A stretch of DNA of 48,573 nucleotides from JAWLGW01 sp964569055 (GTDB lineage Bacteria; Planctomycetota; J058): assembly GCA_964569055.1 (NCBI GenBank), contig CAZMSZ010000006.1, forward strand, positions 1-48,573, in the 5' to 3' direction. Every line of letters begins with the position of its first letter. The stretch's first letter is position 1. Below, one piece after another: positions 8,461 through 16,134 of this stretch. The notes under the pieces were generated by a model that did no database searches, was not told the origin of the DNA, and saw only the letters and a list, made by a program, of their open reading frames with translations. The position numbers and the translations under genes are program-made.

Positions 8461-8751
8461 CTACGCCGCCGACTCGGACTTGGCGGAAGACGACGAGCTC
8501 GAGGCGCTGCTGGCCTTGACGTCCTTGGCCGCCTCCTTGGCCCGCGCGACCTTCTTCTCGGGCGAGGGCTTCTTGTAGTCGGTGCAGTAGAAGCCCGAGC
8601 CCTTGAAGATCAGCGCCCCGCCCGTCCCGAACTTGCGGCGCAGCGTGGCGGCCTTGCACTCGGGGCAGTCGGTGAGGGGATCCGAGCTCATGCTCTGGTA
8701 GTGCTCGAACTCATGGGAGCAGGCGGTGCACACGTAGTCGTAGGTCGGCAT
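8461..8751 (-). CDS. FmdB-family zinc ribbon protein
   Basis: 96 aa. MPTYDYVCTACSHEFE and DPLTDCPEC, followed by LRRKFGTGGALIFKGSGFYCTDY, are the hallmark of the FmdB/YHS-like regulatory zinc ribbon (CxxC...CxxC). The family name comes from a regulator of amide and urea use in Methylophilus; most members have no proven function. The C-terminus is a Lys/Ala/Ser-rich tail (KKPSPEKKVARAKEAAKD plus a Ser run). The start is ATG 8751 with GAGGAG upstream. A candidate promoter TTGCCG-N18-TATCCT lies at 8820-8849. First gene of a two-gene operon. Confidence 0.9.
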   Translation of the reverse strand: MPTYDYVCTACSHEFEHYQSMSSDPLTDCPECKAATLRRKFGTGGALIFKGSGFYCTDYKKPSPEKKVARAKEAAKDVKASSASSSSSSAKSESAA

Positions 8752-8819
8752 GGCGAACTCCTCGCACGACGCGCCCGCAACGGCGGCGCCAGTGGTGCGC
8801 AGACGCGTAACGGTCCGCC

Positions 8820-8849
8820 AGGATATGACTTGAACGGCCCGCTCGGCAA
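8820..8849 (-). promoter_or_regulatory. Candidate sigma-70 promoter for fmdB operon
   Basis: On the minus strand, TTGCCG (8849-8844), an 18-bp spacer and TATCCT (8825-8820). The predicted start is roughly 60 nt upstream of the ATG at 8751. This is a match by eye only. Confidence 0.35.
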
Positions 8850-8913
8850 GGGTCGAGGCGGCCGGCCCTGCCGGACTGGCAGCCCCGGGGCGACGGAGTC
8901 TCCTGCCCCTCTC

Positions 8914-9573
8914 TCAGACGCTCTTCTTCATCAGGTAGAAGTCGACCTTCTCGTAGTTCGCCTGCTTGCGCCGCTCCACCTCCTCGGTGGTCTTGGGCGG
9001 CGGCACGATCACCTTCTCCCCGGGGTGCCAGTTCACCGGGCAGGCCACCCCGTGGGCGTCGGCCGTGCGCAGGGCGTCGATCAGGCGGAGCAGCTCGTCC
9101 ACGTTGCGGCCCACGTTGAGCGGGTAGGAGACCAGCGCCCGCACCATGTTCTTGTCGTCGATCAAGAACACGGTCCGCACCGTGACGGTGCTGCTCTCGC
9201 CGGGGTGGAGCATGCCGTAGCGCTCCGCCACCGCCGCGTCGAGGTCGGCGACGAGGGGATAGCCGATCGTGATCCCGAGCTTGTCGCGGATGTTCTCGCG
9301 CCAGGCGAGGTGCGCGTGGACCGAGTCGATCGAGAGGCCGATCAGCTTGACCCCGCGGTCGGTGAACTCCTGCTGGCGGCGCGCCAGCTCGCTCAGCTCG
9401 GTGGTGCACACCGGGGTGAAGTCGGCGGGGTGCGAGAACAGCATGGCCCACGAGCCCTTCTTCCACTCGTGGAAGGAGAGCTCGCCCTCGGTGGTGGTGG
9501 CGCGGAAGTCGGGCGCGACGTCCCCGATCCGCGGCATGGTCGCCGGCGCGTGCTCGGCCGTATGATGCGTCAT
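8914..9573 (-). CDS. Prx6-type 1-Cys peroxiredoxin
   Basis: 219 aa. AMLFSHPADFTPVCTTEL holds the peroxidatic Cys in the TPVCT(T/S)E loop, with the upstream conserved Pro and Thr. The long C-terminal extension with VACPVNWHPGEKVIVPPP is typical of the Prx6/archaeal AhpC-type subgroup, which reduces H2O2 and organic hydroperoxides. The second Cys, in ACPVNW, matches the extra Cys seen in archaeal members. The start is ATG 9573 with CAGGAG upstream; a TAGAGT -10-like box lies at 9609-9614 (minus strand). The gene is divergent from the sulfur-carrier cysteine cluster at 9639; both concern thiol chemistry, but a functional link is inference. Confidence 0.93.
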   Translation of the reverse strand: MTHHTAEHAPATMPRIGDVAPDFRATTTEGELSFHEWKKGSWAMLFSHPADFTPVCTTELSELARRQQEFTDRGVKLIGLSIDSVHAHLAWRENIRDKLGITIGYPLVADLDAAVAERYGMLHPGESSTVTVRTVFLIDDKNMVRALVSYPLNVGRNVDELLRLIDALRTADAHGVACPVNWHPGEKVIVPPPKTTEEVERRKQANYEKVDFYLMKKSV

Positions 9574-9638
9574 GGTGCGCTCCTGCCGGCGGCTGGCCGG
9601 CGGGCCGAACTCTAGCAGCGCGCCGCGAGGCCGCCCAG

Positions 9639-10097
9639 GTGATCGCTCGCTTGGCGTTGGAACCCGAGGCCGCAGCGGAGCTCCTGGCCCACGCCACGGA
9701 GGCCTATCCCCACGAGTGCTGCGGGCTGCTGCTCGGCGAGCGCGACGGCGCGGACCTGCGCGCGCGGCGCGCCTTCCGCGCGCGCAACCTCGTCACCGAC
9801 CGCGCCCACGACCGCTACGAGCTCGACCCGGCCGACCGCCTCGCCGCCGAGCGCGCGGCCGAGGCGGCCGGGTGGACGCTGGTCGGCTTCTACCACTCCC
9901 ACCCCGAGCACGACGCCTACTTCAGCGCCACCGACCTCGCCCGCTCCGAGGAGGTGCAGTGGGGCGAGCCCTGGCTGCCGCCGACCTACGGCTACGTGGT
10001 GGTCTCGGTGCGGGGCGGCGCCGTGGTGGACGTGCGCGCGTACCAGGTCACGGGGGGCCAGAGCGCCGCGCTCCCGCTCGAGGGCGCGGCCGGCTGA
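9639..10097 (+). CDS. M67/JAMM metallopeptidase (Mec+-like)
   Basis: 152 aa, GTG start. The full JAMM zinc-protease motif is visible: Glu26 (PHECCG), then His86-Ser-His88, Ser96 and Asp99 in HSHPEHDAYFSATD, which fits HxH-x7-S-x2-D. Bacterial JAMM proteins of this size include Mycobacterium Mec+, which releases cysteine from the CysO-Cys adduct, and QbsD, which trims a sulfur carrier to expose its Gly-Gly end. Its location 93 bp before a CysO-containing fusion and a cysteine synthase supports one of these roles. In this case the CysO module is not C-terminal, so exposing Gly-Gly by cleavage is an attractive function (inference). A weak start cannot be excluded; no clear Shine-Dalgarno is seen. 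Confidence 0.9.
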   Translation: MIARLALEPEAAAELLAHATEAYPHECCGLLLGERDGADLRARRAFRARNLVTDRAHDRYELDPADRLAAERAAEAAGWTLVGFYHSHPEHDAYFSATDLARSEEVQWGEPWLPPTYGYVVVSVRGGAVVDVRAYQVTGGQSAALPLEGAAG

Positions 10098-10107
10098 GTC
10101 GCCTCGC

Positions 10108-10135
10108 TTGTCCGGCCCGCAGCCAGGGCTACGAT
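10108..10135 (+). promoter_or_regulatory. Candidate sigma-70 promoter upstream of CysO-rhodanese-E1 gene
   Basis: TTGTCC (10108-10113), a 16-bp spacer and TACGAT (10130-10135). The predicted start near 10142 lies downstream of an ATG at 10134, which therefore cannot be the main start. This supports ATG 10191 as the initiation codon. Confidence 0.4.
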
Positions 10136-10190
10136 GCCGAGCAAGCGGACCCGCGCGGTCCGATTCCTTCTCGCCCCGGAGGACGACGCC

Positions 10191-11690
10191 ATGGGCCAGG
10201 CCACGGTCCGGATCCCCACCCCCTTGCGCCCGCTCGCCGGCAACCAGGACGCCGTGCGGGCGAGCGGCGACTCGGTGCGCGCGCTGCTCGACGACCTCGA
10301 GGCGCGCCACCCCGGGCTGCGCGCGCGCCTGCTCGACGAGCAGGGCGGGCTGCGCCGCTTCGTGAACCTGTTCGTCGACGAGGAGGACGTGCGCCACCTC
10401 GACGGCCTGGATACGGCCGTGCGCGACGGCGCGGTGCTCTCGATCGTGCCCGCGATCGCGGGCGGGGCCGAGCCCGCGCCGACCTTCGCGCAGCTGCGCG
10501 ACGAGGTGCGGCGGCGCGTGGCCGAGGTCGACGCGCGCACGCTGGAGGGCGAGCTGAGCGCCCGCGGGGACGGCGGCGCCGCGCCGGTGGTGGTCGACGT
10601 GCGCGAGGCCGACGAGGTGGCGCAGGGGCGCCTCCCCGGCGCGGTCCACATTCCGCGCGGCTACCTCGAAATGCGGATCGAGGACCAGGTCCCCGACCGC
10701 GACGCGCCGGTGGTGGTCTACTGCGCCGGCGGCGTGCGCTCGCTGTTCGCGGCCGAGTCGCTCGGGCGCCTGGGCTACCGCAACGTGCGCTCGCTCGAGG
10801 GCGGCTACCGCGGCTGGCAGGGGGCCGGCCTCCCGGTCGAGACCCCGCGCGCGCTCAGCGACGCCGAGCGGCGCCGCTACAGCCGCCACCTCCTGATCCC
10901 CGAGGTGGGCGAGGCCGGGCAGCTGCGGCTGCTCGAGGCCAAGGTGCTCCTGATCGGCGCGGGCGGCCTGGGCTGCCCGGCGGCGATCTACCTCGCCATG
11001 GCCGGGGTGGGCACGCTGGGCCTGGTCGACTTCGACGTGGTGGACGAGAGCAACCTCCAGCGCCAGATCCTGCACACCACCGACCGGATCGGGACCTCCA
11101 AGGTGGAGTCGGCCAAGGCCGCGCTGGCGGCCGCCAACCCGGGCGTGAAGCTGGTCGGGTTCGAGGAGCGCCTCACCAGCGAGAACGTGGAGCGGATCTT
11201 CGCGGGCTTCGACCTGGTGGTGGACGGGAGCGACAACTTCGCCACCCGCTACCTCGTGAACGACGCCTGCGTGAAGCTGGGGATCCCCAACGTGCACGGG
11301 AGCATCTACCGGTTCGAGGGGCAGGTGACGGTGTTCGCCCCCACCCTGGGCGCGCCCTGCTACCGCTGCCTGTACCCCGAGCCGCCGCCGCCCGAGCTGG
11401 CGCCCTCGTGCGCGGAGGCGGGCGTGCTCGGCGTGCTGCCCGGCGTGGTCGGGCTGCTCGAGGCGGTCGAGGCGATCAAGCTGATCCTCGGCGAGGGCCA
11501 GACCCTGGCCGGACGGCTCCTGTGCTACGACGCGCTGGCCGCCACGTTCCGCGAGCTCAAGCTGCGGCGCGACCCCGACTGCGCCTACTGCGGCGAGGGG
11601 CGCGCGTTCCCCGGCTACGTCGACTACGAGCAGTTCTGCCGCGCGCCCTCCGCGGCGGGCGCGGCCGTGGCGCAGGCGGGCGCGCGGTGA
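10191..11690 (+). CDS. CysO-like sulfur carrier / rhodanese / MoeB-MoeZ E1 fusion protein
   Basis: 499 aa with three domains. Residues 1-92 resemble mycobacterial CysO across their length (VRIPTPLRPLAGNQ, then RFVNLFVDEEDVR and SIVPAIAGG) and end in Gly91-Gly92, which is followed directly by the next domain. Residues about 130-217 are a rhodanese with active-site Cys178 (VYCAGGVRS). Residues about 225-485 are an E1-like ThiF/MoeB adenylation domain with the GAGGLG nucleotide loop (256-261), zinc cysteines C390/C393/C464/C467 and candidate thioester Cys407 (PSCAEAGVLG). It should activate the carrier with ATP and load sulfur for cysteine synthesis. MoeZ proteins carry the rhodanese after the E1 domain; here it precedes it. 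The start ATG 10191 follows GGAGG at 10179-10183. It overlaps the cysteine synthase gene by 4 bp. Confidence 0.93.
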   Translation: MGQATVRIPTPLRPLAGNQDAVRASGDSVRALLDDLEARHPGLRARLLDEQGGLRRFVNLFVDEEDVRHLDGLDTAVRDGAVLSIVPAIAGGAEPAPTFAQLRDEVRRRVAEVDARTLEGELSARGDGGAAPVVVDVREADEVAQGRLPGAVHIPRGYLEMRIEDQVPDRDAPVVVYCAGGVRSLFAAESLGRLGYRNVRSLEGGYRGWQGAGLPVETPRALSDAERRRYSRHLLIPEVGEAGQLRLLEAKVLLIGAGGLGCPAAIYLAMAGVGTLGLVDFDVVDESNLQRQILHTTDRIGTSKVESAKAALAAANPGVKLVGFEERLTSENVERIFAGFDLVVDGSDNFATRYLVNDACVKLGIPNVHGSIYRFEGQVTVFAPTLGAPCYRCLYPEPPPPELAPSCAEAGVLGVLPGVVGLLEAVEAIKLILGEGQTLAGRLLCYDALAATFRELKLRRDPDCAYCGEGRAFPGYVDYEQFCRAPSAAGAAVAQAGAR

Positions 11691-12655
11691 CGAGCGTGGC
11701 GCGCGCGCTGGTGACCCCGCCGCCCGCGCGCTACGCCGAGCTGATCGCGCGCCACCCCACCCTGGCCCTGATCGGCAACACCCCGCTCCTGCGGGTCGAC
11801 GCCGCGCGCCTGCCCGCGGGCGCGACCCTCCACGCCAAGGCGGAGTGGACCAACCCCGGCGGCTCGATCAAGGACCGTCCGGTGATGCGCATGCTGCTCG
11901 AGGCCGTGCTCGCGGGCGAGCTCACCCCGGGGCGGACGGTGCTCGACAGCTCCTCGGGGAACGCCGGGATCGCCTACGCCATGATCGGCGCCATGCTCGG
12001 GGTGCCCGTGCGCCTGGTCGTCCCGGGCAACGCCAGCCGCGAGCGGCTGGAGCGGATCCGCGCCCACGGGGCGGAGCTGGTGCTGACCGACCCGCTCGAG
12101 GGCTACGACCACGCGCTGCGCACCTGCCACGCGCTCCACGCCGAGGAGCCGGCGCGCACCTTCCTGTGCGACCAGTACTCCAACGAGCACAACTGGCGCG
12201 CCCACTACGAGACGACCGCCGCCGAGCTGCTCGCGCAGCACGAGGCGGCGACCGGCGGCCCGCCGACCCACTTCGTGGCCGGGATCGGCACGGGCGGGAC
12301 GGTGACCGGCGTGGGGCGGAGGCTCAAGGAGCTCGACCCCGCGATCGAGGTGATCGCCGTGATCCCCGACCCGTTCCCCGGGATCGAGGGGCTCAAGCCG
12401 CTCAGCCGCCCCGAGGACATTCGCCCCGCGATCCTCGACGAGGGCGTGATCGACCGCACCCTGGTGCTCTCGATCGAGGACGCCTTCGACGGCTGCCGCC
12501 GCCTGGCCGCGCGCGGCCTGTTCCTGGGCCAGTCCTCGGGCGCCATGCTGCTCGCCGCCGAGCGCGTCGCCCAGGACGCCGGCCCCGGCGCGCGAATCGC
12601 GACGGTGTTCGCCGACCTCGGCGAGCGCTACTTCAGCACCGGGCTGTGGAGCTGA
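11687..12655 (+). CDS. cysM: CysM-like PLP-dependent cysteine synthase
   Basis: 322 aa. Fold-type II PLP enzyme: Lys62 in NPGGSIKDR forms the Schiff base, GTGGTVTG (201-208) cups the PLP phosphate and SSSGNAG (88-94) replaces the usual TSGNTG substrate loop. GQSSGAML near the end matches the PLP-ring contact. It should add sulfide or carrier-bound thiocarboxylate to an activated serine (O-acetyl- or O-phosphoserine). Start GTG 11687 overlaps the stop of the CysO-rhodanese-E1 gene (GTGA), so the two are translationally coupled, which argues for a CysO-dependent CysM role. Its stop codon abuts the assembly gap at 12656. Donor specificity cannot be read from the sequence; CysK or CBS-like activity is the alternative. 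Confidence 0.9.
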   Translation: MTSVARALVTPPPARYAELIARHPTLALIGNTPLLRVDAARLPAGATLHAKAEWTNPGGSIKDRPVMRMLLEAVLAGELTPGRTVLDSSSGNAGIAYAMIGAMLGVPVRLVVPGNASRERLERIRAHGAELVLTDPLEGYDHALRTCHALHAEEPARTFLCDQYSNEHNWRAHYETTAAELLAQHEAATGGPPTHFVAGIGTGGTVTGVGRRLKELDPAIEVIAVIPDPFPGIEGLKPLSRPEDIRPAILDEGVIDRTLVLSIEDAFDGCRRLAARGLFLGQSSGAMLLAAERVAQDAGPGARIATVFADLGERYFSTGLWS

Positions 12656-12755
12656 NNNNNNNNNNNNNNNNNNNNNNNNNNNNNNNNNNNNNNNNNNNNN
12701 NNNNNNNNNNNNNNNNNNNNNNNNNNNNNNNNNNNNNNNNNNNNNNNNNNNNNNN
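12656..12755. other. Assembly gap (100 N)
   Basis: Exactly 100 N, a conventional scaffold-gap length, so the true distance is unknown. It begins at the base after the cysteine synthase stop codon; anything downstream in that operon is hidden. Confidence 0.98.
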
Positions 12756-12795
12756 GCGCTGAGCATCCTCGCTCGCGCGGGTCGAGAAGCCCGGC

Positions 12796-13155
12796 CTACA
12801 CGATCTCGCCCAGCCGGATCCCCGGCTGCGCCTGCTGGATCCGCTGGAACTCGCCCGCGTCCAGCCAGATCCCGCGACAGGCGCTGCAGGCGTCGAGCGT
12901 GACCGCGGGGTTGCGCACGCTCTTCACCCGGAGCAGCTGCTTGCCGCAGCGCGGGCACTTGCCGCGCTCGTAGTCGAGGCCGGCCTCGTCCTTGCCGCCG
13001 AGGAGCGGCGCCACGTCGCTGGGCGCGCGGTCGAGGAGGCTGCCCAGCTCGGTCTGATCGAACCAGATCCCCTGGCACTCCCCGCAGCGGTCGACCTCCA
13101 CGCCGTCGACCACCATGGGCGCGAGCTTCCCGTGCGGGCACTTGGGGCAGTCCAT
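12796..13155 (-). CDS. Double zf-TFIIB zinc-ribbon protein
   Basis: 119 aa with two tandem zf-TFIIB-like ribbons: MDCPKCPHGKLAP plus VDRCGECQGIWFDQTEL, then GKCPRCGKQLLRV plus DACSACRGIWLDAGEFQ. Each has the CPxC...C(G/S)xCxGIW(L/F)D signature of the widespread bacterial family PF13453, whose function is unsettled. The ATG at 13155 is chosen over an upstream in-frame GTG because GGGAGG sits 9 bp before it and the family begins with the first Cys pair. No membrane segment is seen. It is downstream of, and in the same direction as, the methyltransferase gene. Confidence 0.88.
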   Translation of the reverse strand: MDCPKCPHGKLAPMVVDGVEVDRCGECQGIWFDQTELGSLLDRAPSDVAPLLGGKDEAGLDYERGKCPRCGKQLLRVKSVRNPAVTLDACSACRGIWLDAGEFQRIQQAQPGIRLGEIV

Positions 13156-13188
13156 GCGCGTGGCCTCCCTCGCCACCGCCCGATCGTA

Positions 13189-15195
13189 TCAGCGAGACGC
13201 CGCCTCGCCGTCGGTGGCCGAGAGGAGCGCCGCGAGCGCCGCGTCGCCGTCGCGCCGCGTCCAGCCGCGCTCAGGCAGCGCGAGCTCGGCGCCGGCGAAC
13301 ACGTAGACCACGCCCTCGGTGGCCGCGGTCGCGGCGATCGCGCCGCGCACCCGGTCCGCGTCGGCCGCGCAGCCCGGCGCAGCCAGGAGCGCCCCCGCCC
13401 CCGCGGCGTCGCTGGCCGCCCACAGCGCGCCCTCGCCGCAGGCGAAGCAGCGGCGCAGGCGGAGGCCCGCCAGCCACGCCAGCGAGGCGACCGGGTCGAG
13501 CGGGGCGCGCGTCCCCTCCCCGAGCGCGCGCGCCAGCGCCGAGGGGGCGGGCTCGAGGTCGAGCCGCTCGAACGCCCCGCCCCCGCGCCAGCCGACCTCG
13601 CGGCTGATCCCGTAGGGCTCGCCGAACAGGACCCGCAGCAGGCGCGGGAACGCGACCTCCTCCAGCGCGGCCCCGCGCTCGATCCCCAGCCAGCGCCGCC
13701 CGAGCTTGTGCGCGGCGGCGCAGCCGCTGCCCGAGCCGAGGAACGGGTCGAGCACCCAGTCCCCCGGCCGCGACGAGGCGCGCAGCATGCGCGCCAGCAG
13801 CGCCTCGCCCTTCTGGGTCAGGTCGCCGCGGCCGACCTTCTCGCGGCTGAAGCTCATGATCTGGATCGAGTCGAGCCGGTCGGCCGCGCTGCAGTTCCAG
13901 GTGTCCTCGAGCGGGATCCCCGCCCCGGTCGGCGGCTTGCCGTCGCGGCGCAGGTAGCCCTCGGGGTAGGGGAGGTAGTGCTTGACGAACAGCGGGCGCG
14001 GCGAGCGGCCGTACTGATAGATCGTGTCGTGGTTGCGAATGAACTTGTTCGCCTTGGTCTTGAAGCCCGAGACCCAGCCGATCCGCCAGATCACCTCGGC
14101 CACGTAGTGCAGGTGCCGGTCGAGCACGAGCCGCAGCCGCTCCTTCTCGTGCTGGTCGATGTGCGCGTAGAGCGTGCCGTCCTCGCGCAGGAGCGCGCGG
14201 CACAGCGCCAGGCGCTCGTCCATGAACGACAGCCAGCTCGCCCGCTCCTCGCGGTCGGGGTAGGCCCAGGCGTCGCTCGCGGTGTTGAAGGGCGGGTCGA
14301 GGTAGGCGCACTGGACCGCGCCCGCGAACCGGCGCGCCAGGAGGCGCAGGGCGGGGCCGTTGTCGCCGAGCACCAGCACCCCGTCGCGCGCGGCCTCGAG
14401 GTCGCCGAGCGCCTCGAGCAGCGCGGCGGCCTCGGCCGGGGCGAACAGGCCGGCGTCGACGGGGAGTGTGGGCGGCGGGTCTCCCTCGAGGTCGGCCTCG
14501 AGGAGCGCGCTCCAGGCCGCGCGCTGCGCGGGCGAGGCGAGCGCCTCGGCGCGGGCCTCGGGCGCGAGGCGCTCGAGGGTGAAGCACCAGCGCGCGCGCG
14601 TGACCCCGCGCGGCCCGCGCGCCACCGCCAGCCGGACCGCCTCGAGCGCGCAGAGCACCGCGAACAGCGGGGCCGCGAGCGCCCAGAGCGCCTCGATCCG
14701 CGCGCCGAGCGCGGCGGCCGCCGCGGGCTCGCGCAGGGCGCCCGGCTCGAACAGCGCCTCGCGCACGAACCGCTCCAGCGCCGCGGCGAGCGCGCCCGCG
14801 AGGTCGGGGTGGACCCGGCCGCGCAGCCCTCCTGGGCCCTCGTCGAGGCGCAGGCAGCCCTCCCCCTCCCAGCGCAGCCGCACGGGCTCGGACCCCGCGT
14901 CGGGCGCGCCCAGGCCGCGCCGCTCCCACGGGCCGGGCCCGGGGAAGTGGCGCGCCAGGAAGGCGGCGAGGTCGCTCGCCACGCGCGCGGCGAGCGCGGG
15001 CTCGAGCGCGGCGAGCGTCTCGGGCAGGGTGCCCTCGAGCCAACGCTCCACCGCAGGCGCGTGGCGCCGGAACGCGGGCGCGAGCGGCTCGAGCGGGTCG
15101 CCCGCCGGCTCGAGCAGCAGCGGGCGGACGAGGCGGATCAGGCGGCGCTGAGCGCGCGCTGACGAGGTCGAGCGGAGCTGTGCGGGCGAGCTCAC
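13189..15195 (-). CDS. Beta-class (type III Mod-like) DNA methyltransferase, apparently solitary
   Basis: 668 aa. Motif IV DPPFN (residues 300-304) precedes the AdoMet motif DPFLGSGSG (483-491), the order of beta-class N6-adenine/N4-cytosine methyltransferases. The stretch between (ASWLSFMDERLALCRALL, REDGTLYAHIDQHE, NHDTIYQYGR) matches type III Mod proteins closely. About 290 N-terminal residues and 130 C-terminal residues (with FACGE) look lineage-specific. No Res helicase-nuclease gene is adjacent, so it may be an orphan methylase acting in epigenetic regulation, or part of a defence locus with distant partners. The start is GTG 15195; TAGAGT on the minus strand at 15203-15208 is 7 bp upstream, suggesting a leaderless transcript. 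The recognition sequence is unknown. Confidence 0.88.
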   Translation of the reverse strand: MSSPAQLRSTSSARAQRRLIRLVRPLLLEPAGDPLEPLAPAFRRHAPAVERWLEGTLPETLAALEPALAARVASDLAAFLARHFPGPGPWERRGLGAPDAGSEPVRLRWEGEGCLRLDEGPGGLRGRVHPDLAGALAAALERFVREALFEPGALREPAAAAALGARIEALWALAAPLFAVLCALEAVRLAVARGPRGVTRARWCFTLERLAPEARAEALASPAQRAAWSALLEADLEGDPPPTLPVDAGLFAPAEAAALLEALGDLEAARDGVLVLGDNGPALRLLARRFAGAVQCAYLDPPFNTASDAWAYPDREERASWLSFMDERLALCRALLREDGTLYAHIDQHEKERLRLVLDRHLHYVAEVIWRIGWVSGFKTKANKFIRNHDTIYQYGRSPRPLFVKHYLPYPEGYLRRDGKPPTGAGIPLEDTWNCSAADRLDSIQIMSFSREKVGRGDLTQKGEALLARMLRASSRPGDWVLDPFLGSGSGCAAAHKLGRRWLGIERGAALEEVAFPRLLRVLFGEPYGISREVGWRGGGAFERLDLEPAPSALARALGEGTRAPLDPVASLAWLAGLRLRRCFACGEGALWAASDAAGAGALLAAPGCAADADRVRGAIAATAATEGVVYVFAGAELALPERGWTRRDGDAALAALLSATDGEAASR

Positions 15196-15228
15196 GCGCT
15201 GGACTCTACCGGGGAGCGGCGACAGCGC

Positions 15229-16005
15229 TCAGCGCGCGGGCGCGCCCGCCAGCCGGGCCGCGGCGTGGGCGCGCACCCGCTCGAACGCCTCCAGGCCCGC
15301 CGCCAGGCGGTCGGGGCCGACGCGGGGCAGGCCGGGCACGGCCAGCGTCCTGCAGCTCGCGCCCGGCGCCGCGGGCTCGCGCGCGAAGGCGGCGTCGATC
15401 GTGCCGGGGAGCAGGTGGTGGTAGAGCGCCCGCTCGCCGGGCGTGAGCGCGCTGAAGCCGGCGCGGTCGGACACGCCGCCGTCGACGAGCAGCGTCCGCT
15501 CCCAGCGCACGGGGCGGAACAGGAGCGGGACCGTGCACGAGGCCCGGATCGCGAGCGGGAGCGGACCCGCCGTGAGCGCCCGCGGGCCGCGGCGCAGGAC
15601 GTCGTGCACCACCGGCGCGAACGGGAGCGGGGTGGCCTCGATCCGATCGGGCGCGCCGGCGTCGGCGAGCAGCCGCGCGAGGAGCGCCACGAACTTGCGC
15701 CCCTTGAGCAGCCCGCCCAGCGGCAGGCCGGGGTCCCAGAACTGCTCCTTGCGCAGCGCCCGCAGCTCGGCCTCGAGCCGCGCCGCGGGGAGCCCCGCCG
15801 CCCACAGGCCGCCCGCCAGCGCGCCGGCGCTCACGCCCACCACGCGGCGCGGCGCGAGCCCCGCCTCCTCCAGCGCGGCCAGCAGCCCGGCGTGGGCGAA
15901 GAAGCCGAAGAACCCGCCCGAGAGCACGAGGGTGAATGGCTCGGCCGCGAGCCACGCGCCGAGGTCGTCGGCGTTTCGGTCGGAGGAGGGGAGAGGGACG
16001 CTCAC
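15229..16005 (-). CDS. Patatin-like phospholipase
   Basis: 258 aa. LVLSGGFFGFFAHAG is the glycine-rich oxyanion segment, GVSAG the nucleophile elbow and VDGGVSD the Asp of the Ser-Asp dyad, all in patatin order. It is likely an intracellular lipid acyl hydrolase; no signal peptide or membrane span is present. GTG 16005 is preferred because TACACT on the minus strand (16013-16018) is 7 bp upstream, implying a leaderless mRNA; an in-frame GTG at 16041 would add 12 residues. It lies between the methyltransferase gene and the Cys-rich gene, all in the same direction. Confidence 0.87.
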   Translation of the reverse strand: MSVPLPSSDRNADDLGAWLAAEPFTLVLSGGFFGFFAHAGLLAALEEAGLAPRRVVGVSAGALAGGLWAAGLPAARLEAELRALRKEQFWDPGLPLGGLLKGRKFVALLARLLADAGAPDRIEATPLPFAPVVHDVLRRGPRALTAGPLPLAIRASCTVPLLFRPVRWERTLLVDGGVSDRAGFSALTPGERALYHHLLPGTIDAAFAREPAAPGASCRTLAVPGLPRVGPDRLAAGLEAFERVRAHAAARLAGAPAR

Positions 16006-16050
16006 GCGGGCGAGTGTAGCGGGCCGCGCGCCAGCACGCACCGGACGCGA

Positions 16051-16110
16051 ACGGGGCGGCGCAGCGCCCCGTACATGCGAGCGGGGCGACCTCTCGCGAG
16101 GATCGCCCCG
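16051..16110 (-). terminator. Two GC hairpins after the Cys-rich protein gene
   Basis: Hairpin 1: ACGGGGCG/CGCCCCGT (16051-16058 with 16065-16072). Hairpin 2: CGGGGCGA/TCGCCCCG (16082-16089 with 16103-16110). Both are perfect 8-bp stems just past the stop at 16135 on the minus strand. Neither is followed by a U tract, so they may mark the 3' end or stabilise the mRNA rather than terminate on their own. Confidence 0.35.
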
Positions 16111-16134
16111 TCTCGTCCAGCCGGCGGCTCGGTC

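Noticed and set aside
12656..12755. Gap as a possible insertion-sequence location
   Set aside because: The flanks show no inverted repeats or target duplications; there is nothing to read inside the N run.
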